Source: Bacteroidota bacterium
GTDB taxonomy: Bacteria > Bacteroidota > Bacteroidia > Bacteroidales > F082
Length of the DNA stretch: 64,000 nucleotides
Direction: 5' to 3'
Assembly: GCA_009773165.1 (NCBI GenBank)
Contig: WOUZ01000006.1
Location: 62,001-126,000 of the forward strand
Part shown: positions 56,216 through 64,000 of the stretch, piece by piece
How the letters are laid out: every line of letters begins with the position of its first letter
How positions within the stretch are numbered: position 1 is the stretch's first letter
Program-made: the position numbers and the translations under genes
The notes under the pieces: generated by a model
What the model was told of the DNA's origin: nothing
The model's input: the letters and a program-made list of their open reading frames with translations, nothing else
Databases searched by the model: none

Positions 56216-56255
56216 TCTCTCGAAACTGACATAAAAGTCATTTTTAACAATTCAA

Positions 56256-57650
56256 ATGACGATACTAAATCAATCCCTATTTTTAAAGATTGGCGCTTTT
56301 TTGCTTGTGCTAATTAGCCTAAAACCTGTTAATGCACAACGTGTTATATCCGGAACAATTGATGACTACTCGAACAAAATGATCACGCTCTCCGTTGTGA
56401 GAGGCGACATGAAAGTACCCGTTGATTCGGTCCGTTCAAATCAGGATGGCCATTTTACCTTTATTACAAAAAAGTGGTACAGGCCCGGGATGTATATGAT
56501 TCAAACAGAAGATGGTAACATCATGAAGCTAATTTACAATCTTTCTGACATCCGGTTTGTGTCTCATAAATCCGATGAAAATTCACCTGTCGAATTCATT
56601 GATTCTGACGAAAATCAGCTTTGGTACGATTATTCAATACGTAAAAATGATGTTCGCGCACGTCAGGAACTTATTAAACCGGTTTTACAGCAGTACCCTC
56701 AAAACGAATTGTTTTATCAGCAGGCAATCGATGCTTATAACTCACTTCAATTCAGCCTGAAACGAAAAGTTGATTCCATATATAATAAGCGTTCTGAAAC
56801 ATTGGCAGCTCGTTTTATTCGTGCTGATGCGCCTCCAATTATCAACCTGTCCCAGGATTTTGAATCACAGCGACAGAGCCTGAAAGATCATTTTTTTGAC
56901 GAAACTGATTTTGCTGACACCATGTTGATCAGTTCAGACGTTTTAACTTCCAAAATGATTGATTTTCTTTCGCTTCATCAACGACCTTCGATGGATATGG
57001 TTGAACTTCAACTGAGTTTTATGCAAGCTTTGGATGTGATTTTAAAGAAAGCCTCCGTGGAAAAGAAAATGTACCTTTTCGTTCTCGATTATTTCCTCGA
57101 AGGCTTTGCAAGAATGGGCTTTAGTGGAGTAACCGACTATCTGAGCAATTTACCTCACTTAGATAATGAATGTATGGACATGGAGACCCTTTTTGAAATT
57201 GAACGCATCGCTGGTCCTCACAGGAAAATTATCATCGGCTCGGAAGCCCCCGACATTACTATGGACGACATCTATGGCAATGCATTTGAACTCAGTAAAA
57301 CAAAAGGTAAAGTGAAAATTGTGATCTTCTGGTCGGTGACCTGCCCGCACTGCATCAGTATTTTACCAGAGGTTAAGAAGTTATCAACCCGTTATTCAGA
57401 TATCCAGGTTGTTTCATTTATTATCAGTAAGGACCGAAACAGCATGTTGGAAATTATTGATAAAGAAAAACTTAACTGGACTCATTTATCAGACGGAGCA
57501 GGCTGGACCGGGCCAATTACTGAGTCATATATGGTTTATGGCACACCAACATTTTTTGTCCTCGACGAAAACAATCACATTTTGTCGAAGCCATCAGGTA
57601 TCGCTGAAATGGAGGCAGTTTTAACCAATCATTTCGATCTTAAGAAGTAA
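56256..57650 (+). CDS. TlpA-like thioredoxin-fold protein with DUF4369-like domain
   Basis: A 464-residue exported protein (signal peptide to about residue 27). The N-terminal domain (residues about 28-120) resembles DUF4369; the C-terminal 140 residues are a thioredoxin/TlpA domain with 'KIVIFWSVTCPHCISILPEVKKL' (Cys 363 and Cys 366, CPHC) and the later cis-proline motif 'YMVYGTPTFFVLDENN'. It should act as a periplasmic thiol-disulfide oxidoreductase. It lies 14 bases before the GH3/beta-lactamase gene, suggesting a shared transcript. Confidence 0.85.
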   Translation: MTILNQSLFLKIGAFLLVLISLKPVNAQRVISGTIDDYSNKMITLSVVRGDMKVPVDSVRSNQDGHFTFITKKWYRPGMYMIQTEDGNIMKLIYNLSDIRFVSHKSDENSPVEFIDSDENQLWYDYSIRKNDVRARQELIKPVLQQYPQNELFYQQAIDAYNSLQFSLKRKVDSIYNKRSETLAARFIRADAPPIINLSQDFESQRQSLKDHFFDETDFADTMLISSDVLTSKMIDFLSLHQRPSMDMVELQLSFMQALDVILKKASVEKKMYLFVLDYFLEGFARMGFSGVTDYLSNLPHLDNECMDMETLFEIERIAGPHRKIIIGSEAPDITMDDIYGNAFELSKTKGKVKIVIFWSVTCPHCISILPEVKKLSTRYSDIQVVSFIISKDRNSMLEIIDKEKLNWTHLSDGAGWTGPITESYMVYGTPTFFVLDENNHILSKPSGIAEMEAVLTNHFDLKK

Positions 57651-57664
57651 AAAAGAGTCACTCA

Positions 57665-60646
57665 ATGGAAGTAATCGAACGTAAGATGAATATTAACTAC
57701 AAAAAATTGAAAAGAGATTTATCTACACTTTTCATCCTCCTTGTTTGCTTCTCACCCATCACTGTACTTGCTCAGGAAAACACTGTTAATCAATGGGTTG
57801 ATTCTGTTTATCAGCAATTAAGTCTGGAAGAACGAATTGCTCAACTCATGATCGTAAGAGCTAATCAACCCGACAAACCTTACGAGGCTAAAATATCACA
57901 ACTCATTCAGGATTATGGTATTGGAGGCGTCACCTTTTTTAAAGGAAGTATTCAAAGTCAGGTTTTTCAAACCAATAAATGGCAACAAATATCAAAAACA
58001 CCTTTGCTGATTAGCATTGATGCTGAATGGGGCTTAGCCATGCGGCTTCCCGAAACGGTTTCCTATCCTTACCAAATGACTATTGGAGCTGTTCAAAACG
58101 ACAGTCTTATTGCAGAAATGGGCAAGCAGATTGCTGAACAATGCAAGCGAATGGGTATTCAAATGAATTTTGCCCCGGTAATTGACGTGAACAGCAACGC
58201 CGATAATCCTGTTATTGGCATGCGAAGTTTTGGTGAAAACCCTGATTTGGTGTCATCTAAAGGATGGATGTATGCCAACGCATTGCAAGAAAATGGGATT
58301 ATTGCTACCGCAAAGCATTTTCCGGGTCATGGTGATACCCGAAATGATTCACATTACACCCTTCCGGTGCTCAATCACTCAAGGGCGCATTTTGATTCGG
58401 TTGAGTTTAAACCTTTTCAATCACTTATTAATCAAGGTATTGAAGGAATTATGACAGCTCATTTACACATTCCTTCTCTTGACACTACACCCAATCTTCC
58501 TTCAAGTCTCTCGTATGCAATTGTGACTGGAATTCTAAAAAACGAGATGGGGTTCAAAGGATTAATAATAACGGATGGTTTGGATATGAAAGGTGTGACA
58601 TCGGTTCAACCTTCAGGCAAAATTGAATTAATGGCTTTGCAGGCAGGGAATGATTTATTGTTACTTCCAGAGAATGTTCCACTTGCAATTGAAACAATCA
58701 AAAAAGCCCTTTCAGCAGGCGAATTACCTATGAGCCGAATCGAGGAAAGTTGTAAAAAAGTTCTCTTTTTCAAATACAAAGCCGGGTTGAATACCTATCA
58801 TCCCTCTTTTACCGAAAACCTCAAAAGTGATTTGAATGTGCCTGCAGCGACTAAACTTAACAACCAACTTTTTGCTGAGGCGGTAACACTTTTACGTAAC
58901 TCCGACAACATACTGCCATTAAAAACTGATACGGCAACATGGGCAGTTATTACCATTGGAAAGCCAACTTCATCCGCATTAACTGACCAATTGAAGACTT
59001 CTTCGGTCAAATTTCAATCATTTGAGTTAAATAAAAATGCTGATAAAGAGGCAGTTGATGTACTTAAAGCCAAGCTAAAGAAGTTTAAAAAGATTATTAT
59101 TAACATCCAGAACACGAACCTTCTGGCAGCTAAAAAATTCGGAATTACTGATGGCGTAATAAAATTTGTTAACGATTGTTCTAAAGATAAGTCTATCATT
59201 TTGAATCTGTTCGCTTCACCATATGCACTCGATTTATTTAAGATAAATGAAAACTTCAAAGCTATTTTAATAGCTTATCAGGATCGAAGCGAAGCTGAAG
59301 ATGCAATCAGATCTGTCCTAAGCGGCAAGATTTCACCTAAAGGAAAATTGCCGGTTTCACTTAAAAGTGGCTTTGGGTCCGGGTTTGGTCTTTCTACCGA
59401 AATTACATCAACTGATGTCGGGATGTCATTCGAAACCAGTCAAAAAAAAAATCCCGATCCGATCGTTGAAGATCAAATCTTTCAACAAATAGACTCCATC
59501 GCGCTGGATGGGATTCGTAAAAAAGCCTATCCCGGTTGTCAGATTGTTGCCATAAAAGATGGACGCATCATTTATAAGAAAGCGTTCGGTTACCTTACTT
59601 ACGACTCGGTTGAGAAAGTCACTAATCAAACGATCTACGACCTCGCAAGTCTGACCAAAATACTGGCAACTACTTTAACAGTGATGAATCTATATGAAGA
59701 TACATTGCTGTTCATGAGTGAAACGCTTGGTGATTACCTGCCTTATTTAAAAAAAACCGATAAAGGTCAATTGCGCATCTATGATGTCCTTGCTCATCAG
59801 TCAGGCTTAGACGGCTGGGTACCTTTTTACTTAAAAACGATTGACAAAGTTGGACCGAATCCTTCGATTTATTCAAAAACTCTTGACACGGATCATCCAT
59901 ATCGTGTTGCAGAAGGCTTGTATATGCATCGTTATCAGCGTTATAAACTTTTCGAACAGGTTGCAACAAGCAAGCTTAAAAAAAAAGAATACCGATATAG
60001 CGATTTAGGTTTCATCCTTTTGCCCGTAATCTCTGAATTGATTACCAATGTCCCCTTCGATTCTTATGTCAATGAAACGTTTTACACCCCACTTCACCTT
60101 GATTCCATTACCTTTCAGCCACTAAAAAAGTTTCCTCAAAAAATTATTGCTCCAACCGAGAATGATCAGGAGTTCAGAAAGCAGTTGCTTCAGGGCGATG
60201 TTCACGATCCGGCAGCAGCAATGCTTGGTGGTATTTCGGGCCACGCAGGTCTTTTTGGAACTGCCACGGATGTAGCCATGATTATGCAGTTACTCGTAAA
60301 TAATGGGACATTGAAAGGTGTTAAAATATTTGAACCTCAAACAGTTGATTACTTCACACGAACACATTTCAAAGATAACCGGCGTGGGCTGGGTTTCGAC
60401 AAACCACCGCTTGACCCCAAAGATCCAAACCGTTCTATGGCTGATGCTGCTTCTGCAGAAAGTTTTGGGCATACGGGTTTTACAGGCACTTTCGCATGGG
60501 CTGACCCTAAAAATAAACTGGTGGTAGTTTTCTTGTCAAACAGGGTTTACCCTGACACAAAAGTGAATCTCTTAGCCAAAATGTGTATACGTCCTCAGAT
60601 TCATGAGTTATTCTATAAGTATGTAAATAAAAACATTAAAAAATAA
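57665..60646 (+). CDS. GH3 glycosidase (NagZ-like) fused to class C beta-lactamase-like domain
   Basis: A 993-residue exported protein. The N-terminal half is a GH3 enzyme of the NagZ (beta-N-acetylhexosaminidase) type: 'TAKHFPGHGDTRNDSHYTLP' with the catalytic His-Asp pair near residues 218-222, and nucleophile Asp 304 in 'LIITDGLDMKGV'. After a linker, residues about 620-985 form a serine beta-lactamase/esterase-like domain with 'LASLTKILATTL' (SxxK, Ser 662), 'YSDLGFILLP' (YxN-like) and 'GHTGFTG' near residue 936 replacing KTG. Such fusions probably act on cell-wall fragments in the periplasm. An alternative start is ATG 57686. Confidence 0.87.
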   Translation: MEVIERKMNINYKKLKRDLSTLFILLVCFSPITVLAQENTVNQWVDSVYQQLSLEERIAQLMIVRANQPDKPYEAKISQLIQDYGIGGVTFFKGSIQSQVFQTNKWQQISKTPLLISIDAEWGLAMRLPETVSYPYQMTIGAVQNDSLIAEMGKQIAEQCKRMGIQMNFAPVIDVNSNADNPVIGMRSFGENPDLVSSKGWMYANALQENGIIATAKHFPGHGDTRNDSHYTLPVLNHSRAHFDSVEFKPFQSLINQGIEGIMTAHLHIPSLDTTPNLPSSLSYAIVTGILKNEMGFKGLIITDGLDMKGVTSVQPSGKIELMALQAGNDLLLLPENVPLAIETIKKALSAGELPMSRIEESCKKVLFFKYKAGLNTYHPSFTENLKSDLNVPAATKLNNQLFAEAVTLLRNSDNILPLKTDTATWAVITIGKPTSSALTDQLKTSSVKFQSFELNKNADKEAVDVLKAKLKKFKKIIINIQNTNLLAAKKFGITDGVIKFVNDCSKDKSIILNLFASPYALDLFKINENFKAILIAYQDRSEAEDAIRSVLSGKISPKGKLPVSLKSGFGSGFGLSTEITSTDVGMSFETSQKKNPDPIVEDQIFQQIDSIALDGIRKKAYPGCQIVAIKDGRIIYKKAFGYLTYDSVEKVTNQTIYDLASLTKILATTLTVMNLYEDTLLFMSETLGDYLPYLKKTDKGQLRIYDVLAHQSGLDGWVPFYLKTIDKVGPNPSIYSKTLDTDHPYRVAEGLYMHRYQRYKLFEQVATSKLKKKEYRYSDLGFILLPVISELITNVPFDSYVNETFYTPLHLDSITFQPLKKFPQKIIAPTENDQEFRKQLLQGDVHDPAAAMLGGISGHAGLFGTATDVAMIMQLLVNNGTLKGVKIFEPQTVDYFTRTHFKDNRRGLGFDKPPLDPKDPNRSMADAASAESFGHTGFTGTFAWADPKNKLVVVFLSNRVYPDTKVNLLAKMCIRPQIHELFYKYVNKNIKK

Positions 60647-60647
60647 A

Positions 60648-61568
60648 ATGCATCAGAAAGCAGGGCATCTTTCCGAAAAAAAGGAAAGCAGAAACCTTTT
60701 TATCACCGTTTTTCTTAATCTGCTGATTTCTGCTGTCGAATTAGTCGGAGGTATCCTCTCCAATAGTTTGGCGCTCATCTCCGACGCTCTGCACAATTTC
60801 AGCGACGGAATTGCTATTTTAATCACTTACATTACCATTAAAATCAGTAAAAAGGCACCAAATAGTCAGCTAACCTTTGGATATAAACGCATTCAAATTA
60901 TGGCAGCGATGTTCAACGCATTGACATTGATTGCTATCTGTTTGTTTTTACTTGTTGAAGCCTACAAACGTCTTATGAAACCTGAAGAGATCGAAGGGTT
61001 TTCGATGCTTTATATTGCCGGTATTGGATTGATTGCGAATCTTGCCGGAGTATTTCTTCTCAAAGATTTCTCTTCCAAAAACCTCAATATCAAAGCTGCT
61101 TATCTGCATCTAATCGGAGATACACTTTCAAGTGTTGCTGTTATTATTGGCGGGCTTCTGATTATCTTCTTTAAAGTATATTGGGTCGATCCTGTCATAA
61201 CCTTGTTAATCAGTGTGTATATCATCAAAGAAACCTGGGAGGTAATTGCGGAAACATATAATATTCTGATGCAATCCGGACCCAAAAACCTTGAACTCGA
61301 ACCAATCGCAAGCAAAATAATGGCGATTAATGGCATTAAAAACATCCATCATATTCACGTTTGGCAGCTTACTGATAAAGAACTGCATTTTGAAGCTCAC
61401 ATCGAGATGGAAAACGACATGCTTTTAAGCGCGGCTCAGAAGAAAAGAGAAGAAGTTCATGAAATGTTAGTCCATGATTTCGGATTCACGCACATCACAT
61501 TACAAACAGAACTAGATGCTTGCCCACGCACAACGCTCATAGCATCAAATACTTACTGTTGTGATTGA
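60648..61568 (+). CDS. cation diffusion facilitator (Zn2+/Co2+/Cd2+ efflux)
   Basis: A 306-residue CDF-family transporter that exports divalent metals. Six transmembrane helices can be seen, with metal-site residues in 'LISDALHNFSDGIAIL' (HxxxD) and 'YLHLIGDTLSSVAVII' (HxxxD), and the C-terminal cytoplasmic metallochaperone-like domain ('IKNIHHIHVWQLTDKELHFEAHIEM'). It starts one base after the GH3 fusion, so it is likely co-transcribed. Confidence 0.92.
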   Translation: MHQKAGHLSEKKESRNLFITVFLNLLISAVELVGGILSNSLALISDALHNFSDGIAILITYITIKISKKAPNSQLTFGYKRIQIMAAMFNALTLIAICLFLLVEAYKRLMKPEEIEGFSMLYIAGIGLIANLAGVFLLKDFSSKNLNIKAAYLHLIGDTLSSVAVIIGGLLIIFFKVYWVDPVITLLISVYIIKETWEVIAETYNILMQSGPKNLELEPIASKIMAINGIKNIHHIHVWQLTDKELHFEAHIEMENDMLLSAAQKKREEVHEMLVHDFGFTHITLQTELDACPRTTLIASNTYCCD

Positions 61569-61619
61569 GTCTTTTCAACTCAAAATGCCTAAACCATCAT
61601 TTAGTAAAGTTACAATTCT

Positions 61620-61627
61620 TACTTTTG
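61620..61627 (+). promoter_or_regulatory. -7 promoter element (TACTTTTG)
   Basis: TAnnTTTG match; TTTA at 61600-61603 with a 16-base spacer may be the -33 box. The predicted transcription start (about 61634) is downstream of the ATG at 61632, so translation should start at ATG 61647. Confidence 0.55.
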
Positions 61628-61646
61628 CATTATGAAAATTTATCCT

Positions 61647-62477
61647 ATGAAACAAATACTTATTTCTTCTTCTCTTTGGATTTTATCCTTCCTTTTAATG
61701 GCTGCAACTGCCATTTACCAGCGTACAACCGGCCCAACTTATCCCGTTAGTGGAAAGCTAACAATCAAAGGCGAAACAGTAAAATACAAATTATTAAGGA
61801 GTCATGATACAGGTCTTGATGCACCGATTGAAATCAACGTACCTGATGGAGTAACAGCAGTATACAGGTATAAAAGATTTAAAAGTCATGACGAGTGGAG
61901 CACGCAAAATCTTCAGGCTGAAAATGGAAAAATCAAAGCATTTATCCCTCATCAACCTGCTGCAGGTAAAGTAGAATACCAATTAACCTTAATGGATGGC
62001 GAAAACTCCTATCCACTTACTGATGAGCCAGTTGTGATACGATTCAAAGGTTCTGTGCCACCATTCGTTTTGATACCACACATTTTCTTTATGTTTTTCG
62101 CCATGGTTTTTGGAATAAGAACCAGCATCGAAGCATTGCTTAAAAGAAATCGAACCTATCAATTAACTGCCTTAACAACCATACTTATGCTAATAGGTGG
62201 GTTGATTCTAGGTCCTATCGTTCAAAAATATGCGTTTGATGCTTACTGGACAGGATGGCCTTGGGGTCATGATCTTACTGACAATAAGACTATAGTTGGA
62301 TTCATTTTCTGGGTAATCGCCTTGTTGGTATTGCATAAAAATAGAGAAAACAGAGTTTGGCCTATCGTAGCCATGTTTGTTATGATGGCAGTATATCTGA
62401 TCCCTCATAGTGTTTTAGGTTCAGAAATAGATCACACCAAAACGAGCACGACTCCAAAAACAGAACACCCCAAATGA
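61647..62477 (+). CDS. membrane protein, hypothetical
   Basis: A 276-residue protein. One N-terminal hydrophobic helix (residues about 3-22, signal anchor) leads to a beta-rich periplasmic domain (about 25-130, 'TGPTYPVSGKLTIKGETVKYKLLRSHDTG'), then four transmembrane helices (about 133-255) with 'VLIPHIFFMFFAMVFGIRTSIEALLKR' and 'WTGWPWGHDLTDNKTIVGFIFWVIALLVL'. I do not recognise a family. The last bases overlap the rhomboid gene (ATGA), so the two are coupled. Start from the -7 box; the first in-frame ATG is at 61632. Confidence 0.7.
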   Translation: MKQILISSSLWILSFLLMAATAIYQRTTGPTYPVSGKLTIKGETVKYKLLRSHDTGLDAPIEINVPDGVTAVYRYKRFKSHDEWSTQNLQAENGKIKAFIPHQPAAGKVEYQLTLMDGENSYPLTDEPVVIRFKGSVPPFVLIPHIFFMFFAMVFGIRTSIEALLKRNRTYQLTALTTILMLIGGLILGPIVQKYAFDAYWTGWPWGHDLTDNKTIVGFIFWVIALLVLHKNRENRVWPIVAMFVMMAVYLIPHSVLGSEIDHTKTSTTPKTEHPK

Positions 62478-63085
62478 CCATCCTCATAATTGTCATAACG
62501 GTTTTAGTGTCACTTTTGGCGATGCAAAACCCTACCCTTTTCCATCGTTTAAGTTTTAGTCCCTGGCTGATACACGAGAAGAAACAAAGCTGGCGTTTTG
62601 TAAGTTATGGGCTGATCCATGCCGGATGGATGCACTTGGCTGTCAATATGTTTGTGCTGTACTCCTTTGGCAGAATAGTTGAAGAAAGTTTTCAAATAAT
62701 TTTTGGAACTCCCAAAGGGTTATTATTTTATGCCCTGCTGTACGTTGGAGGAATTTTGTTTTCAACTCTTTACGATTATGCAAAGCATAAGAGTGATATT
62801 TATTACAATGCAGTGGGTGCTTCAGGTGCTGTTGCTGCCGTGTTATTTTCCAGTATTATCATCAATCCGACAGCCTCACTTTTTGTTTTTCCAATTCCTT
62901 TCCCGATTCCAGCATTTGTGTTTGGGGTCCTTTATCTTTTGTACTCCATGTATATGGGCAAAAAAGGCCAGGATAATATCGGACATAATGCACATTTTTA
63001 TGGTGCAGTTTTCGGCGTTGTTTTCACGCTCATCGTTGAGCCTGATTTAGCAAATATGTTCTGGTTTCAATTGATGAATCAATAA
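62474..63085 (+). CDS. rhomboid-family intramembrane serine protease
   Basis: A 203-residue integral membrane protease with six helices. Catalytic features are visible: 'HAGWMHLAVNMFVLYSFG' (His/Asn stabilising residues), the serine in 'VGASGAVAAVLFSSI' (GASG, about residue 117) and the His in 'GHNAHFYGAVFGVVF' (about residue 176). Rhomboids cleave membrane proteins within the bilayer. Overlaps the upstream membrane gene by four bases. Confidence 0.93.
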   Translation: MTILIIVITVLVSLLAMQNPTLFHRLSFSPWLIHEKKQSWRFVSYGLIHAGWMHLAVNMFVLYSFGRIVEESFQIIFGTPKGLLFYALLYVGGILFSTLYDYAKHKSDIYYNAVGASGAVAAVLFSSIIINPTASLFVFPIPFPIPAFVFGVLYLLYSMYMGKKGQDNIGHNAHFYGAVFGVVFTLIVEPDLANMFWFQLMNQ

Positions 63086-63089
63086 TGGA

Positions 63090-63671
63090 CTAATTGAGAT
63101 CAGGATTTACAGGAAAACGTCTCCAAAGATCATAAGCTGGTCCCATTCGTTGCAGATAATTGTTCCACATCTTATCCGACTTAGTTTTAAATAAGGATCG
63201 AAGATTAGTTTCGGATACGACCCAGGCATTGTTCTTTAACTCTTCATCCAACTGGCTGGGTGACCATCCTGCATAACCCAGAAAAAAACGAATCTGATCT
63301 TTTCCAATCAGCCCTAGCTTCAAAAGTTCTTTCACTATTTCAAGATCACCTCCCCAATAAATCCCTGGCAAAATTTCGCTACTGTCAGGAACTTCATTTC
63401 CTAGGGTATGAATGAAATATAGATTATCGGTTTGAACCGGACCACCTATAAATACAGGTGCAGGAAAATCAGGAAAGTCTGGAAGAATTTCATTCAATGT
63501 TGTTCCGGTAGGCTTATTCATTACCAAACCAAAAGTTCCTTCGTCGTTATGATCAGCCAAAAGGATGACAGACCTGCCAAAATAGAATTCGTCCATCAAA
63601 GGTTCAGCAATTAATACCCTTCCGCGTCTGGGTTTCAAATCGTTACTTTTTATATGTATCAGCTTTTCCAT
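63090..63671 (-). CDS. YqgE/AlgH-family protein
   Basis: A 193-residue protein of the YqgE/AlgH (DUF179) family. Characteristic segments: 'GRVLIAEPLMDEFYFGRSVILLADHNDEGTFGLVMNKPTG', 'VFIGGPVQTDNLYFIHT', 'IYWGGDLEIVKELLK' and 'IRFFLGYAGWSPSQLDEELKNNAWVV'. Its exact function is unknown; it has been linked to regulation of envelope or alginate processes in other bacteria. Convergent with the rhomboid gene. Confidence 0.92.
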   Translation of the reverse strand: MEKLIHIKSNDLKPRRGRVLIAEPLMDEFYFGRSVILLADHNDEGTFGLVMNKPTGTTLNEILPDFPDFPAPVFIGGPVQTDNLYFIHTLGNEVPDSSEILPGIYWGGDLEIVKELLKLGLIGKDQIRFFLGYAGWSPSQLDEELKNNAWVVSETNLRSLFKTKSDKMWNNYLQRMGPAYDLWRRFPVNPDLN

Positions 63672-63748
63672 GCTATCTTTTCTCTAAGGTGTGCACTTGT
63701 ATTATACAAAACACTAATTTTACTGCTCAATCAAAAAATGTACCACGC

Positions 63749-64000
63749 TTGAAAACAGTTCATAATCAGTCTCACTTTGAACAACTAAGATCAGATTACC
63801 CGTTTTTTGAATACCAAAATTACCGGTTTTTGGAGGAAGAAAATGCATACCGACTACAATTTAACTTTAATTTAGGAAATAAATATACCTTTCAACCTGA
63901 GACGGTCATCCCTAAAAAAAGTTTCTTTAAAACGTCAGTAAATCAAGATTTGTTGCATTGGATGGCATTTCATATTGGCATGGTTGAACTTATAAGCTAT
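63749..64000 (+). CDS. partial gene of unknown function (runs off right edge)
   Basis: The frame carrying 'DYPFFEYQNYRFLEEENAYRLQFNFNLGNKYTF' and 'KSFFKTSVNQDLLHWMAFHIGMVELISY' is clearly coding by composition and continues past the window. No in-frame ATG exists before the block; TTG 63749 or GTG 63689 are possible starts. The pattern (short beta-rich N-terminal part with 'FHIGMVELISYWK'-like continuation) recalls an uncharacterised Bacteroidota family, possibly related to MurL-type epimerases; that link is weak. Divergent from yqgE. Confidence 0.5.
   Translation, partial: MKTVHNQSHFEQLRSDYPFFEYQNYRFLEEENAYRLQFNFNLGNKYTFQPETVIPKKSFFKTSVNQDLLHWMAFHIGMVELISY

Overview
The window looks like a chromosomal segment of a Bacteroidota bacterium, most likely a Bacteroidales- or Marinilabiliales-like environmental member. 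The DNA is AT-rich by eye. Many genes sit 5 to 45 bases downstream of a TAnnTTTG box, the Bacteroidota type of -7 element, and ribosome binding sites are not obvious. Several exported proteins end in type IX secretion (T9SS) sorting domains. HmuY-type haem proteins, TonB receptors with an N-terminal carboxypeptidase-regulatory-like domain, a zf-TFIIB protein and DUF2157/GDYXXLXY genes also fit that phylum. I saw no rRNA, tRNA, CRISPR array, insertion sequence or prophage.

Layout. 1-9.4 kb: scattered single genes (a partial TPR/S41-type lipoprotein, a YdeI/OmdA-like protein, a VIT-type metal transporter, an S4 RNA-binding protein, a DUF3089 lipoprotein, a zf-TFIIB protein, a coiled-coil lipoprotein, a membrane-bound MutS homologue and a Crp/Fnr regulator with two palindromic operator-like sites in its promoter). 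9.5-15 kb: a MbnP-MbnH-like pair (copper-protein partner plus di-haem peroxidase) and a large secreted GH2 beta-galactosidase. 15-18 kb: a compact operon of a ModE-type regulator, a tungstate/molybdate-binding lipoprotein and an ALDH7-type aldehyde dehydrogenase, preceded by a ModE-box-like inverted repeat. 18-23.4 kb: a beta-oxidation operon (enoyl-CoA hydratase, 3-hydroxyacyl-CoA dehydrogenase, thiolase) with a clear promoter, then pyruvate kinase. 23.8-28.2 kb: a transglutaminase-like protein, a broken BRO/DinD-like gene and a DUF2157-GDYXXLXY pair. 28.6-36.9 kb: a beta-helix T9SS protein, an AlgJ/AlgX-like SGNH protein, a papain-like T9SS protease, a DUF4159 protein and RsmE. 36.9-46.3 kb: Lgt, then an iron/haem region (HmuY lipoprotein, TonB receptor, a second T9SS-anchored HmuY-like protein, a small membrane protein, flavodoxin, an atypical LuxR-type regulator and a hemerythrin-like protein), and a glycosyltransferase. 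46.3-50.6 kb: DNA/RNA housekeeping (DprA, CCA-adding enzyme, MiaA) and thiol peroxidase. 50.8-55.5 kb: a second TonB receptor with small membrane proteins. 55.5-63.7 kb: a TlpA-like protein, a GH3/beta-lactamase fusion, a cation efflux protein, a rhomboid protease and YqgE, then a partial gene at the right edge.

The most coherent functional stories are: (i) the ModE/tungstate-molybdate/aldehyde dehydrogenase operon, which may exchange a metal-dependent aldehyde-oxidising enzyme for a metal-free one; (ii) the MbnP/MbnH pair beside a Crp/Fnr regulator with tandem palindromes; (iii) the haem locus, with two HmuY proteins that reach the cell surface by different routes, next to flavodoxin and a hemerythrin-like protein. 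I saw no obviously new defence or mobile system. The closest to one is the doubly disabled BRO/DinD-like gene.
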